A stretch of 64,000 nt of DNA from UBA1081 sp045537555 (lineage in GTDB: Bacteria; Bacillota; Clostridia; Oscillospirales; Acutalibacteraceae), in NCBI GenBank assembly GCA_045537555.1, contig JAZSPR010000050.1:5374-69373 (forward strand), written 5' to 3'. Below the pieces are notes generated by a model. It worked only from the letters and a program-made list of their open reading frames with translations, was not told where the DNA came from and made no database searches. Below, one piece after another: positions 35,807 to 45,068 of the stretch; the first letter of the stretch is position 1, and each line of letters starts with the position of its first letter. The translations under genes were made by a program, and so were the position numbers.

Positions 35807-36268
35807 ATGAAAGCAGTAATTCAGAGAGTAAAGTCATCATCCGTAAAGGTTGACGGTGAAATTGTCGGTCAGGTCGGTCACGGTTATCTTGTCCTCCTCG
35901 GTGTTATGGAGGGTGATACAAAGGCTCACGCAGAGCTTATGGCAAAGAAAACTGCCGCACTTCGTATCTTCTGTGACGAGAATGATAAGATGAATAAATC
36001 CGTTCTTGATATTGACGGTGAGATTCTTGTTGTTTCTCAGTTCACTCTGTGTGCCGATGTAAAGAAAGGCAACAGACCTTCATTTGACAATTCTGCTCAC
36101 CCCACGGTCGCAAACGAACTTTATGAATATTATATGCAGTGTCTTAAAGACAACGGTGTCAGAAAAGTCGAACATGGCATCTTTGCCGCAGAAATGGAAG
36201 TTTCGATTGTAAATGACGGACCCGTGACAATTCTTTATGATACGGATATATGGAACGTTAAACAATAA
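35807..36268 (+). CDS. dtd: D-aminoacyl-tRNA deacylase
   Basis: The 153-residue protein begins MKAVIQRVKSSSVKVDGE and has the catalytic motif SQFTLCADVKKGNRPSF and the GP-containing C-terminal motif VNDGPVTILYD. Dtd removes D-amino acids (and Gly) from mischarged tRNA. It lies 11 bases after relA with AAAGGAG in front. Its tail (DIWNVKQ) is somewhat longer than in the usual proteins; the last two codons AAA CAA and the stop are part of repeat copy 4. Confidence 0.95.
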   Translation: MKAVIQRVKSSSVKVDGEIVGQVGHGYLVLLGVMEGDTKAHAELMAKKTAALRIFCDENDKMNKSVLDIDGEILVVSQFTLCADVKKGNRPSFDNSAHPTVANELYEYYMQCLKDNGVRKVEHGIFAAEMEVSIVNDGPVTILYDTDIWNVKQ

Positions 36269-36448
36269 TTTGTCGCTCAGCGACAAATTATTGTTTCAAT
36301 TCTCAATTCGAAATGCTCAATGCGCAATTTTGGAAAAGGCTCCGCCTTTTGAATCATTATAATGGGGTAAGGGGCAATGCCCCTTCATCAATTGCGAATT
36401 GCGAATTTAGCATTGCGAATTTATAAGACCCCGACAAATTCTGATTTA
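36260..36448 (+). repeat. Modular palindromic repeat, copy 4
   Basis: Starts with a perfect 17-bp hairpin (aaacaataatttgtcgc and its complement, three-base loop, 36260-36296) and ends cgacaaattctgattta. Between them are inverted arms (caattctcaattcg; caattgcgaattgcg), hairpins aaaaggctccgcctttt and aaggggcaatgcccctt, and the centre tcattataatgggg. The dtd stop codon is in its first nine bases. Its right end lies 11 bases before the start of the next gene, with the ribosome site AAGGTG at the junction. Confidence 0.9.
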
Positions 36449-36458
36449 AGGTGTAATT

Positions 36459-37088
36459 ATGATTATCCGAACCATCCCTCTCGGGCCTGTGAGAGCAAAC
36501 ACTTACATTGTGAGTGATGAAAAACACGACGGTACTTTCATCGTCGATGCAGGTGCTTACAATCCACGTTTTGAGAGGCTTATAAATGATAAAAAAATTG
36601 AATATATACTTCTCACCCACGGTCATTTTGACCACATTATGGGTGTGAGTGAACTCAAAAAGCATTTTCCCGAGGCAAAGGTATGCATTCACGAAGCTGA
36701 TGCCCCCATGCTCTCAGACGATATGCTTTCTCTTGCATTTGCTTTCGGTGCAAGTGTTGATAAAGACCTTAAAGCAGATATCATTCTTCATGACGGTGAT
36801 GAACTGCCTTTCGGTGATAAGAAAATAAAAGTTATTCACACTCCCGGTCACACAAAGGGCGGTGCGACTTTTGTTGTTGATGACTGCATGTTCACGGGTG
36901 ACACACTATTTTACAGAAGTGTGGGCAGAACAGATTTCCCCGGCGGAGATTCACGCATTCTCAATAACTCAATCTGCCGTCTTTTTGATACGGACGGCGA
37001 TTACAATGTTTATCCCGGTCACGATATAAATACAACTCTTTCTGATGAAAGAAACAATAATCCTTACGTAAATTGGAGTAAAAGATGA
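36459..37088 (+). CDS. Metallo-beta-lactamase-fold hydrolase (glyoxalase II-like)
   Basis: The 209-residue protein has the MBL motif THGHFDHIMG (two zinc sites), HTPGHTKGG, the FTGDTLF Asp and the C-terminal VYPGHD. It is the YcbL/GloB-like stand-alone type, often found next to dtd and hemZ. Substrate unproven; thioester or thiol-conjugate hydrolysis is typical of the family. Its stop overlaps the hemZ start by four bases (ATGA). Repeat copy 4 separates it from dtd. Confidence 0.9.
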   Translation: MIIRTIPLGPVRANTYIVSDEKHDGTFIVDAGAYNPRFERLINDKKIEYILLTHGHFDHIMGVSELKKHFPEAKVCIHEADAPMLSDDMLSLAFAFGASVDKDLKADIILHDGDELPFGDKKIKVIHTPGHTKGGATFVVDDCMFTGDTLFYRSVGRTDFPGGDSRILNNSICRLFDTDGDYNVYPGHDINTTLSDERNNNPYVNWSKR

Positions 37089-38539
37089 CACTTGCCGTTC
37101 TCGGACATAATTTCAGATATGAAACTGAAAATGTCATAAGAATATTTTTCCCTCTTGAAAAAATAAATGTAACCCAAGAGTTGCCCGAAGAAACGGACGA
37201 CTGTGTTATCACATATCTTAAAGATGATAAAATCGGCTGTGAAGTGAATCTTTTCTGCGGTAACGGTAAAAGGGAAGCGTCAGTTGATAATAAAGACGAA
37301 AAAGAACTTGAGCTTATTCTGGCACGTCTTCTTTATGATATTTTTACATCAATGACGGGAATTGTGCCTTCATGGGGTGTTCTGACAGGTGTTAGACCCT
37401 CAAAGCTTATGCGTACTCTGATTGCAGAAAACGGTAAAAGTGAAGCTGTTGACTATTTCAGAAACGAACTTCTTGTAAGCGACAAGAAAACTCAGCTTGC
37501 ACTTTCAGTTGCCAAGGCAGAGGACAGAATTATAGCTCTTTCGGGTGAAAAATCATATTCACTCTATGTTTCAATACCTTTCTGTCCCACAAGATGTTCA
37601 TATTGTTCTTTTGTTTCACATTCAATTGCTCAGGCAAAGAAGCTCATTCCCGATTATGTAAGACTTCTGTGTGATGAACTCAGAGAAATCTCCGTTATTG
37701 CTGATAAAATCGGTCTTAAACTCGAAACAATCTATTTCGGCGGCGGTACTCCGACATCCCTTGATGAAGCATCACTTAAGGCTGTCACCGATGCCGTAAA
37801 TACATATTTTGACGTAAAAAATGTTCGTGAATATACAATTGAAGCGGGCAGACCCGATACTCTGAATAAAGAAAAACTTGAAATTATGAAAAATGCGGGT
37901 GTAACGAGAATCAGCATAAATCCTCAGACTTTCAACGGGGAAGTGCTCCAAAACATCGGCAGAAAACATTCTCCCGAAATGACAATTGAAGCCTTTAAAA
38001 TGGCAAGGGAAGCGGGATTTGACAATATCAATATGGACTTTATCGCAGGTCTTCCCGGTGACACTTATGACAGCTTCAGAAACAGCATTGATACTGCTGT
38101 TTCGCTCTCTCCCGAGAACATAACCATTCACACTCTTGCTCTCAAAAGGGCGGCAAACCTTGTAACAAGAGGAGAAACCGACTCTGTTTACAGAGAAACT
38201 GCAAAAATGCTTGAATTTGCCGATTCGGCTCTTCATTCAGAAGATTATTTTCCTTATTATATGTACCGTCAGAGCAAAACTGTCGGCAATAACGAAAATG
38301 TCGGCTGGAGCAAAGAGGGCAGGGAATGTCTTTATAATATCTATATGATGGAAGAAATTCATACCGTTCTTGCCGCCGGCGGCGGGGCTGTTACAAAGCT
38401 TAAAAATCAGGCTGACGGCAGAATTGAAAGAATTTTTAATTTCAAATACCCTTATGAATATATCAGCAGATTCTCGGAACTGCTTGAAAGAAAAAAATAT
38501 ATTTACGAATTTTACGGGATGACTGAAAATGAACGTTAA
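37085..38539 (+). CDS. hemZ: Oxygen-independent coproporphyrinogen III dehydrogenase-like HemZ
   Basis: The 484-residue protein has an extra N-terminal domain of about 160 residues as in HemZ, then the radical-SAM motif SIPFCPTRCSYCSFVSH (CxxxCxxC) and the HemN-family stretches YFGGGTPTSLDEASL, EYTIEAGRPDT, RISINPQTFN and NMDFIAGLPGDTYDSF. HemZ is the Bacillus-type paralogue of HemN. Whether it makes protoporphyrinogen or another tetrapyrrole step is not settled by sequence, and no other heme genes are here. The next gene overlaps it by 11 bases. Confidence 0.92.
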   Translation: MTLAVLGHNFRYETENVIRIFFPLEKINVTQELPEETDDCVITYLKDDKIGCEVNLFCGNGKREASVDNKDEKELELILARLLYDIFTSMTGIVPSWGVLTGVRPSKLMRTLIAENGKSEAVDYFRNELLVSDKKTQLALSVAKAEDRIIALSGEKSYSLYVSIPFCPTRCSYCSFVSHSIAQAKKLIPDYVRLLCDELREISVIADKIGLKLETIYFGGGTPTSLDEASLKAVTDAVNTYFDVKNVREYTIEAGRPDTLNKEKLEIMKNAGVTRISINPQTFNGEVLQNIGRKHSPEMTIEAFKMAREAGFDNINMDFIAGLPGDTYDSFRNSIDTAVSLSPENITIHTLALKRAANLVTRGETDSVYRETAKMLEFADSALHSEDYFPYYMYRQSKTVGNNENVGWSKEGRECLYNIYMMEEIHTVLAAGGGAVTKLKNQADGRIERIFNFKYPYEYISRFSELLERKKYIYEFYGMTENER

Positions 38540-39506
38540 AAAAGAATTTGTTTATGAAAAAATAGAAAATGTACCCGAATGTCACGCTTCAACCGTTCTG
38601 CCTCTTCCCGACGGTAGAGTAATGGTTGCGTGGTTTGCGGGGGAGCATGAGAAAAACGACAATGTGCGTATATGGTTTTCCGTAAAAGAAGACGGAAAAT
38701 GGAGCGAACCTGCAAAAATTCCGTCAGATGAAAATATTCCTCATTGGAATCCCGTTCTTGATATGAGAAATGACGGCGTCATCAGGCTTTATTTCAAAAA
38801 AGGCAAGGAAATAAGTGAATGGGTCACATGGTTCTGTGATTCTGCAGACGGCGGAAAGACATGGACCGGGGCTCAGGTACTTGTTCCTGATGATTATTCG
38901 GGCGGCAGAGGTCCCGTAAAGAATAAATGTATAAGAACATCTCAGGGGCTTCTTCTTGCTCCCGCATCAAGCGAAGTAACAAGACCCTTGTGGAGATGCT
39001 TTATTGATGTTTCCCGTGATGACGGCGACACATGGACAAGAACTGATTATATTGTAAGACCGAGAAAAAATTTCGGTCTTGTGCGCATGATTCAGCCCAC
39101 ACTCTGGGAAGATGATAATAAAATTATCCATGCCCTTATGAGAACAGATAAAGGCAGAATCTATAAAAGTCATTCCTATGACGGCGGTTTTTCATGGTCA
39201 AAGGCTGAAAGAACCAGACTTCCCAATAACAACAGCGGAATTGACTGTGTAAGAGCTTCTGACGGCAAAATTTATCTTGTATATAACCCCGTTGAAGAAA
39301 ACTGGGGAGGCAGGTCACCCCTTGAACTTGCCGTGTCAGAGGATAACGGTGAAACTTTCAGAACGGTTCATGTTCTTGAAAATGAAAAAGGCGGGGAATT
39401 TTCTTACCCCGCAATAACATGTTATAATAATAAACTTCGTATAACATATACATATAACAGAAAGAAAATCATGTACTGCGAAATTATGAAAGAAGGATGC
39501 AATTAA
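38529..39506 (+). CDS. Sialidase/BNR-repeat family protein (cytosolic)
   Basis: The 325-residue protein is a six-bladed propeller of the BNR_2 sialidase-like family: HASTVLPLPDGRVMVAWFAGEHE, followed by Asp-box-like repeats (SADGGKTWTG, SRDDGDTWTR, SYDGGFSWSK, SEDNGETF). There is no signal peptide, so it is not a secreted sialidase. Members of this group are found with glycan-uptake genes, and some are exo-sialidases or rhamnosidase-like. Here it sits between hemZ and a flippase gene, overlapping both (11 bases and 1 base), which gives no clear hint about substrate. Confidence 0.83.
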   Translation: MNVKKEFVYEKIENVPECHASTVLPLPDGRVMVAWFAGEHEKNDNVRIWFSVKEDGKWSEPAKIPSDENIPHWNPVLDMRNDGVIRLYFKKGKEISEWVTWFCDSADGGKTWTGAQVLVPDDYSGGRGPVKNKCIRTSQGLLLAPASSEVTRPLWRCFIDVSRDDGDTWTRTDYIVRPRKNFGLVRMIQPTLWEDDNKIIHALMRTDKGRIYKSHSYDGGFSWSKAERTRLPNNNSGIDCVRASDGKIYLVYNPVEENWGGRSPLELAVSEDNGETFRTVHVLENEKGGEFSYPAITCYNNKLRITYTYNRKKIMYCEIMKEGCN

Positions 39507-41278
39507 TGGCAGGACGGAAAAAACAATCACTCTTAAACGGTGCGCTTGTGCTTGTTGTTGCAACTGCATTCGTTGAAATTGTGGGTGTGCTTTATAAAAT
39601 CCCTCTTACGGAGCTTATCGGCACAATAGGAAGAGGCTATACGGGTACAGCATTCAATCTTTATATCCCTATACATAACATAGCCCTTGCAGGTCTTCCC
39701 GTTGCGATTTCAAAGCTTGTAGCCCAGAGTGTTGCCGAAGGTAAATTCAATAATGTAAAGAAAATCTATAAAATAGCACTCCGAATGTTCGTTGTAGCGG
39801 GTGCAATCGGTTCAATTCTTGTTCTCGCCCTTGCTTACCCATATGCCAAGAGTATGGAAGCAATGGCTTCATTGCCGTCAATTATAATGATTGCTCCTGC
39901 TGTGTTCGTATGCTGTGTAATGGCTACATACAGAGGCTATTATTCGGGGCTCCGTAATCAGACTCCCACCGCACTTTCTCAGATGTGCGAAGTTGTGGGC
40001 AAGCTTGCATTCGGTCTCGGACTGGCATTCGTTGTTCAGCGATACGGTATGTCCTGCTTTGAACAGGGACTTCCTGTTTTCGGCACACAATGTGCAACAG
40101 TTGAAGAAGCCGTTATGGCACTTACTCCCTATGCATCAGCCGCTTCAATTTTCGGCGTTACAATGGGTGCTGTGTGTTCTCTTCTTTTCCTTGTTTTAAG
40201 GCATAAGATTGTCGGCGACAAGATAACAAAAGAGGAGCTTGATGCTTCACCTCTTGCCGATACGGGTAAAAATATTGCAAAAATGATGCTTACAATTGCA
40301 GTACCCGTTGTTGTCAGCACACTTGTAATGAACATCACAAACCTCATTGATTCATGGTCAATTCAGGCAAGACTGCAGTATGCCGTTAATTCGGGCAGAC
40401 CGGTAATTGAAGCAATGTTTTCTGAAGCCATGGCACTTGCTCCCGAAATGGACAATGTTCAATTGAAATCATACCTTTACGGTGCTTACGAAATTGCCCT
40501 TGACTTCAGAAATCTTGTTCCCACGATAACAACGACTCTTGGTATGAGTGCAATTCCCGTTCTTGCCGAAGCATGGACACTCAAAAATAAATTGATGATA
40601 CGTTCATCAATCGAGTCTGTTATGAGAGTTGCTATGCTCATTTCTCTTCCTGCAGGTATCGGTATGGCGATACTTTCAAAGGACCTTCTCAACATCATGT
40701 ACGGTGTATCCGACAGCGTAACGATTTCGGCAACCGTTATGGCACTTTACGGATGCTTCACATTCATTATGGCAGCTGCACAGCCTCTTATCAATATGCT
40801 TCAGGCTATAGGCAGAGCAGATGTACCCATGAAAGCCGTCGGTTTTGCCGCAGTTGCAAAAGTTTTAATTAATTTTATTCTTGTAGGCATTCCTCAGATG
40901 AATATTCTCGGTGCAATTATCGGTACTTTCTGCTTCTATATCATCACCGTCAGTTACAATCTCAATGCACTTATTAAAGAAACAGGCGTAAAGCTCAGCT
41001 ACAAATCTGTTTTCTTTAAACCTCTTATCTGTGCTCTTATGTGCGGCACGGGTGCATGGGCTGTATCGGGTATATGCAGAAGATTTATGCCCGCGTTTGA
41101 GTTCGGTTCAAGAATATCATCTTCAACCGTTTCAGCCGTTATCGGCATTATTGCGGCAGTTGTGATTTATGTGCTTGCTTTACTTTTCACAAAATCAATT
41201 GTCCGTGACGATGTAAAAATGCTCCCCAAGGGAGAAAAAATCTGCAAAGTACTTGAAAAATATGACCTGATAGGGTAA
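39506..41278 (+). CDS. MOP-superfamily flippase, SpoVB/polysaccharide exporter-like
   Basis: The start is ATG 39506 (MAGRKKQSLLNGALVLVVAT), in a TAATG overlap with the upstream stop. The 590-residue protein has about 14 hydrophobic helices and the MATE/MVF pattern of the SpoVB family (LTELIGTIGRGYTGTAFNLYIPI, LPVAISKLVAQSVAEG, YRGYYSGLRNQTPTALSQMCEVVGKL). The family moves lipid-linked sugars across the membrane; SpoVB acts in spore cortex formation and relatives act in exopolysaccharide export. Sequence cannot separate these. With dpaAB nearby, a sporulation role is plausible. Confidence 0.87.
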   Translation: MAGRKKQSLLNGALVLVVATAFVEIVGVLYKIPLTELIGTIGRGYTGTAFNLYIPIHNIALAGLPVAISKLVAQSVAEGKFNNVKKIYKIALRMFVVAGAIGSILVLALAYPYAKSMEAMASLPSIIMIAPAVFVCCVMATYRGYYSGLRNQTPTALSQMCEVVGKLAFGLGLAFVVQRYGMSCFEQGLPVFGTQCATVEEAVMALTPYASAASIFGVTMGAVCSLLFLVLRHKIVGDKITKEELDASPLADTGKNIAKMMLTIAVPVVVSTLVMNITNLIDSWSIQARLQYAVNSGRPVIEAMFSEAMALAPEMDNVQLKSYLYGAYEIALDFRNLVPTITTTLGMSAIPVLAEAWTLKNKLMIRSSIESVMRVAMLISLPAGIGMAILSKDLLNIMYGVSDSVTISATVMALYGCFTFIMAAAQPLINMLQAIGRADVPMKAVGFAAVAKVLINFILVGIPQMNILGAIIGTFCFYIITVSYNLNALIKETGVKLSYKSVFFKPLICALMCGTGAWAVSGICRRFMPAFEFGSRISSSTVSAVIGIIAAVVIYVLALLFTKSIVRDDVKMLPKGEKICKVLEKYDLIG

Positions 41279-41329
41279 AATATCAAGGTATAAGTCAAAA
41301 AATGAAAAAAATGGGACGGAAATTTTAAA

Positions 41330-42037
41330 ATGGCTGTTGACTATCCGATAAAAGATAAGTATAATATAGAAGACTTACTCGCTATAATGCGTATTCTCAG
41401 GGCTCCCGGCGGTTGTCCTTGGGATGCTGAGCAGAATCACGAGTCAATCAAAAAGAATCTTATTGAAGAGACTTATGAAGTGATTGAAGCTGTCAATAAG
41501 GAAGATACTGAGCTTCTCAAAGAAGAACTCGGCGATGTTCTGCTTCAGGTTGTTTTCCATGCCGCAATGGAAGAGGAAAAGGGTGTTTTCAATTTCTCTG
41601 ATGTTGCTGACGGCATATGCAAAAAGCTCATTGAACGTCATCCCCATGTTTTCGGCGATATTGAAGTGTCGGGAACAGACGATGTTCTTACAAACTGGGA
41701 TGCAATAAAACGCAATTCCAAAAAGCAGAAAACAACAACTCAGGCTATGGATTCCGTGCCCAGAGAGTTACCCGCGCTCATGCGTGCGGCAAAGCTCCAG
41801 TCAAAGGCAGCAAAAGCCGGTGTTGAAGTTGACGGTGATGTTTCCCGTTATATTTCTCAGAAGGCTTCGGCTGAAATAACAGAAAAGTCAGTCGGTGAAC
41901 TTCTTTTTGCTGTCTGTGCGGCTGCAAGACAAAACGACATAGACCCTGAAGAGGCTCTTACAAAGGTCTCTGATGAATTTCTTTCATCATTCGGGGAATA
42001 TGAAAAGAGTGAAGAAAAAACATCACTCTATAAATAA
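41330..42037 (+). CDS. mazG: Nucleoside triphosphate pyrophosphohydrolase MazG
   Basis: The 235-residue protein begins with the MazG domain (about 10-120): LRAPGGCPWDAEQNHESIKKNLIEETYEVIEAV (acidic EE..E metal site), EELGDVLLQVVFHA and KLIERHPHVFGD. A second, more divergent helical half follows. It hydrolyses NTPs to NMPs, cleaning the nucleotide pool. It lies about 50 bases after the flippase gene and 59 before the HU gene, an arrangement common in Clostridia. Confidence 0.94.
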   Translation: MAVDYPIKDKYNIEDLLAIMRILRAPGGCPWDAEQNHESIKKNLIEETYEVIEAVNKEDTELLKEELGDVLLQVVFHAAMEEEKGVFNFSDVADGICKKLIERHPHVFGDIEVSGTDDVLTNWDAIKRNSKKQKTTTQAMDSVPRELPALMRAAKLQSKAAKAGVEVDGDVSRYISQKASAEITEKSVGELLFAVCAAARQNDIDPEEALTKVSDEFLSSFGEYEKSEEKTSLYK

Positions 42038-42096
42038 TTTGCCAAATATTGTATTTTAATAAATTTGGAAGATATAATAAAGGAGGAAAAAAGATA

Positions 42097-42372
42097 ATGA
42101 AGAAGACAGACCTCGTTGCTGCAGTTGCAGCTAAGGCAGAGCTTTCAAAGAAGGATGCAGAAGCAGCTGTTAACGCTGTTGTTGCTGCTGTTTCAGAAGC
42201 TCTTGCTAACGGCGACAGTGTTCAGCTTGTAGGCTTCGGTACATTCGACGTTCGTGAACGTTCAGAAAAGCAGTGCCGTAACCCCAGAACAGGCGAAACA
42301 ATGACTGTTGCTGCTACAAAGGTTCCCGCTTTCAAGGCAGGCAAGGCTCTTAAAGACGCTGTTGCAAAGTAA
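42097..42372 (+). CDS. hup: DNA-binding protein HU
   Basis: The start is ATG 42097 after AAAGGAGG; 16 residues of extra open frame upstream have no similarity. The 91-residue protein MKKTDLVAAVAAKAELSKKD... has the helical dimer base, the beta-arm with GFGTFDVRERSEKQCRNPRTGE and the end helix FKAGKALKDAV. It is a histone-like architectural protein, highly expressed; codon bias (GCT, GTT, AAG, CTT) is a useful local yardstick for strong expression. It is ended by a perfect terminator. Confidence 0.97.
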   Translation: MKKTDLVAAVAAKAELSKKDAEAAVNAVVAAVSEALANGDSVQLVGFGTFDVRERSEKQCRNPRTGETMTVAATKVPAFKAGKALKDAVAK

Positions 42373-42394
42373 TTAAATCTTTTCCTTATAAAAA

Positions 42395-42427
42395 ACAGAG
42401 AAGCTCAGAAAGCTTCTCTGTTTTTTC
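42395..42427. terminator. Bidirectional terminator between HU and the WYL regulator
   Basis: A perfect 11-bp stem (acagagaagct/agcttctctgt) has an A-run before it and tttttt after it, between convergent genes. Confidence 0.95.
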
Positions 42428-42428
42428 T

Positions 42429-43424
42429 TTATTTCAATCGGGAGATTGCCTGTTCAAGTTGTTCTTTATATTGATTCACAGCTTTTTCGGGTGCGGTGAT
42501 TGTCATTTCTCCGCCGAATGTGAATACCCATGAATAAAGTGTCGGTGTGAGTGCGGCATCAACGGTGACTGTGTATTCTCCGTCTTCGGTCGGGATGAAT
42601 TTTACCTTTTTGCCGAATTTATCAATTACCGCACCGGCGAATTTATCGGGACACTTTATTGTGACGGGTTCAATTTTTCCCGAGAACATCATAAGTGTTG
42701 CATTTGAATATTCGGCAACATCAAATTTTCTGAAATAACCTTTGCCGTCACGTGATTCATTTATGATTTCAACTTTATCCATTTTGTCAACACGGTAATG
42801 CTTTATGAGTGCCGTTTTTGATTCATAGGCGATAAGATAATATTTCTCGTTGTCATACTGGAGTGCAAATGGGCTGACTCTTATCGGATTTGCTCCGTTG
42901 TGATAATGCTTTTTCTTGTCGGCGCCGTAGTTGTAATAAAGAAATGAAATCTGCCTGTCATCACGGATAGCGGAGTAGATATTATCTGTGTTGTAATATA
43001 TCGATTCGTTTTCATTCTTGATTCTGTTAACGATGAAAACTTCTCTTTCAAGCTCTTTGCGGTCATATTCGCTTACAAGGTTACCGATTTTCTTTATGAG
43101 CTCAAAACTCTTTTTCTGGGTGATGAATCTTGATGACTGGATTGCATCAACAAGGAGCTTTAATTCCGTAATCTGAAAATCTCTTGAAAGGAGATTGAAT
43201 CCGCCGTTTCTGCCTCTTGTTATATTGATATCCATTCCGAGGCTCTGCAATGCTTCAATATCGGAATAAACGCTTTTTCTTTCGGCTGTAATGCCGTTTT
43301 CCGAAAGCATGTTTATAATGTCAGCGGTTGAAACGGAATGTGTTTCATCTGTTTTTTCCTGGAGGAACTGTGCTATTCTTATAAGTTTTAATTTTTGTGT
43401 TTCGTTTCTGGGCATTTTTTTCAC
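42429..43424 (-). CDS. WYL-domain transcriptional regulator
   Basis: The 331-residue protein has an N-terminal winged helix (about 8-70, with SVSTADIINMLSENGITAERKSVYSDIEALQSLG) and a WYL domain (about 140-235, with ISFLYYNYGADKKKHYH, FALQYDNEKYYLIAYESK and IKHYRVDKMDKVEI). A C-terminal WCX-like extension with LTPTLYSWVFTFGGEMTI follows. WYL proteins respond to small ligands or nucleic acid. It is divergent from the second GPH transporter (186-base gap), so regulation of that operon is a reasonable guess. Other targets are possible. Confidence 0.9.
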   Translation of the reverse strand: MKKMPRNETQKLKLIRIAQFLQEKTDETHSVSTADIINMLSENGITAERKSVYSDIEALQSLGMDINITRGRNGGFNLLSRDFQITELKLLVDAIQSSRFITQKKSFELIKKIGNLVSEYDRKELEREVFIVNRIKNENESIYYNTDNIYSAIRDDRQISFLYYNYGADKKKHYHNGANPIRVSPFALQYDNEKYYLIAYESKTALIKHYRVDKMDKVEIINESRDGKGYFRKFDVAEYSNATLMMFSGKIEPVTIKCPDKFAGAVIDKFGKKVKFIPTEDGEYTVTVDAALTPTLYSWVFTFGGEMTITAPEKAVNQYKEQLEQAISRLK

Positions 43425-43523
43425 CTCTTATTGTTTACAACAATTGCATTATAACACATTATGTGTCCGAAAAACAGTACCTTTTATAATATTTTAAAAA
43501 TATAATAATTAATATTTTAATTG

Positions 43524-43553
43524 TTGATTTTGTTATCTGTTTAATGGTATAAT
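43524..43553 (+). promoter_or_regulatory. Promoter of the 43611-47287 operon
   Basis: TTGATT (43524-43529), 18-base spacer, TATAAT (43548-43553), 58 bases before the transporter start codon. A likely place for control by the divergent WYL regulator; no clear operator palindrome was found. Confidence 0.6.
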
Positions 43554-43610
43554 ACAAAAAAAGAAATAATCTGTATTTTTTTTGTGCAGATTGATTGGAG
43601 GAAGATGCAG

Positions 43611-45068
43611 ATGAGCGGTTCTGCAACAACTGAAACAAAGTATTTAAAATCCAAAGAATGGATACTGTACCTTGCAGGTGTGTTTTTCTACACAATGATG
43701 ACAGGTATGGTAGGAGGTAACAGAAATGCTTACCTTGTAAATGTTCTCGGTCTGCCCGAAGAAACAAACGCATTCTGTTCTGCAGTTACAAGTATTTCAT
43801 GCTTTATTCTCAATTTCTTTATCGTTATGTATATCGACGGCAGAAAGATGGGTAAAAAGGGTAAATTCAGACCGATTGTTCTTACAATTGCTCTGCCTAT
43901 GTTTATCATTCTTATGTTAAATTTCATAGCTCCCAAAGGTATTGCGGGAACAACACTTATTATCTATGTTCTTACAATCAATATCGCATGGGGACTTATA
44001 TGCACATTCGGTAATTCAATCAATATGATTGCAAATGTTATGACACCCAACATGAAAGAACGCGACCAGCTTCTTTCATTCAGAAGTATTTCTTCAGCTG
44101 TAGGTAACTCAGCTCCTCTCGTTGTTCTTCTTGTTGTAGGTGCAATATGGAAAGATAACGAAGGGCTTCAGTACATCATTTCAGCAGCAATCTGCGGTGT
44201 TGCAGGTGTTATAACTGTTCTTCTCGGCATGAATGTTGTAAGGGAAAGAATTCCTTATACTGCAGAAAAGAAGAATCCTCTTGAAGGTTTTAAAGATATC
44301 ATAAGCAATAAATATGCATGGACAATCATATTCTCAGAGTTCCTCAAGAGCTTCAGAGGTATTGCTACATATATGGAAACATTCCTTGCAATTGCCGTTC
44401 TCGGTTCTGCTTCAAAGAAGATTATCTTTGTTCTTCCCGTAGGTATCGGCACAGCAGTAGGTATGCTTGTAATCAACTTCCTTCTCAAAAAATTCAACGC
44501 AAGAGTTCTTTATATTGCCAGCGGTATCTATTCGGTTACTGCTAACTGTATTGCTTTCACGGTCGGTTATTTTTATTTCAAAAATCCCAATACAATTCTT
44601 ATGATTGTGTTTGTTGCTTTCCTTTTCCTCATCGGTCTTCAGTTCGGCGCATCAAACCTTCTTCCTTCAATGTTCCAGGCTGACGTTCTTGAAGATATCG
44701 AACTTAAAACAGGTAAGAGACTTGACGCATCAATGCCATTTGTTATTTCAATCGGCACACTCATAAGCGGTACAATTGCAAGCACACTTGCACCCCTTGT
44801 TCTTTACGGCGACAATTCAATCATCCACTATGTTCCTCCCGTTGACGGAAGTAATATTGTTCCCGAACAGACATTTGAAACAAAGATTCTTCTTCTGTTC
44901 TTCTACACAATTATTCACGGTATCATGATGTTCCTTGCAGGTGTTCCTTTCTTCTTCTACAAACTCACAGGCAAGACAAAGGAAGATATCCACAATGCGG
45001 TTGTTGAAATGAGAAAGAACAGCCGTACATCAGATTTTGTTGCGGAGGAAGTCAATGAAGCCCTTTAA
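43611..45068 (+). CDS. GPH/MFS-family sugar symporter
   Basis: The start is chosen at ATG 43611 (MSGSATTETKYLKSKEWILY), nine bases after GGAGG; ATG 43605 is too close to it. The 485-residue protein has about 12 hydrophobic helices with GPH-like features (MVGGNRNAYLVNVLGLP, MKERDQLLSFRSISSAVGNSAPL, FGASNLLPSMFQADVLEDIELKTGKRLDA). It is related to the 23647 transporter but has no long C-terminal tail. Its 3' end overlaps the phosphoesterase gene by 14 bases. Substrate unknown; the following phosphoesterase and PI-PLC-like genes point to a phosphate-ester or inositol/glycerol compound (inference). Confidence 0.88.
   Translation: MSGSATTETKYLKSKEWILYLAGVFFYTMMTGMVGGNRNAYLVNVLGLPEETNAFCSAVTSISCFILNFFIVMYIDGRKMGKKGKFRPIVLTIALPMFIILMLNFIAPKGIAGTTLIIYVLTINIAWGLICTFGNSINMIANVMTPNMKERDQLLSFRSISSAVGNSAPLVVLLVVGAIWKDNEGLQYIISAAICGVAGVITVLLGMNVVRERIPYTAEKKNPLEGFKDIISNKYAWTIIFSEFLKSFRGIATYMETFLAIAVLGSASKKIIFVLPVGIGTAVGMLVINFLLKKFNARVLYIASGIYSVTANCIAFTVGYFYFKNPNTILMIVFVAFLFLIGLQFGASNLLPSMFQADVLEDIELKTGKRLDASMPFVISIGTLISGTIASTLAPLVLYGDNSIIHYVPPVDGSNIVPEQTFETKILLLFFYTIIHGIMMFLAGVPFFFYKLTGKTKEDIHNAVVEMRKNSRTSDFVAEEVNEAL

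Noticed and set aside
42049..42096. Longer HU protein
   Set aside because: The AAAGGAGG site at 42080-42087 lies inside the extension, and HU begins MKKTDL at 42097.
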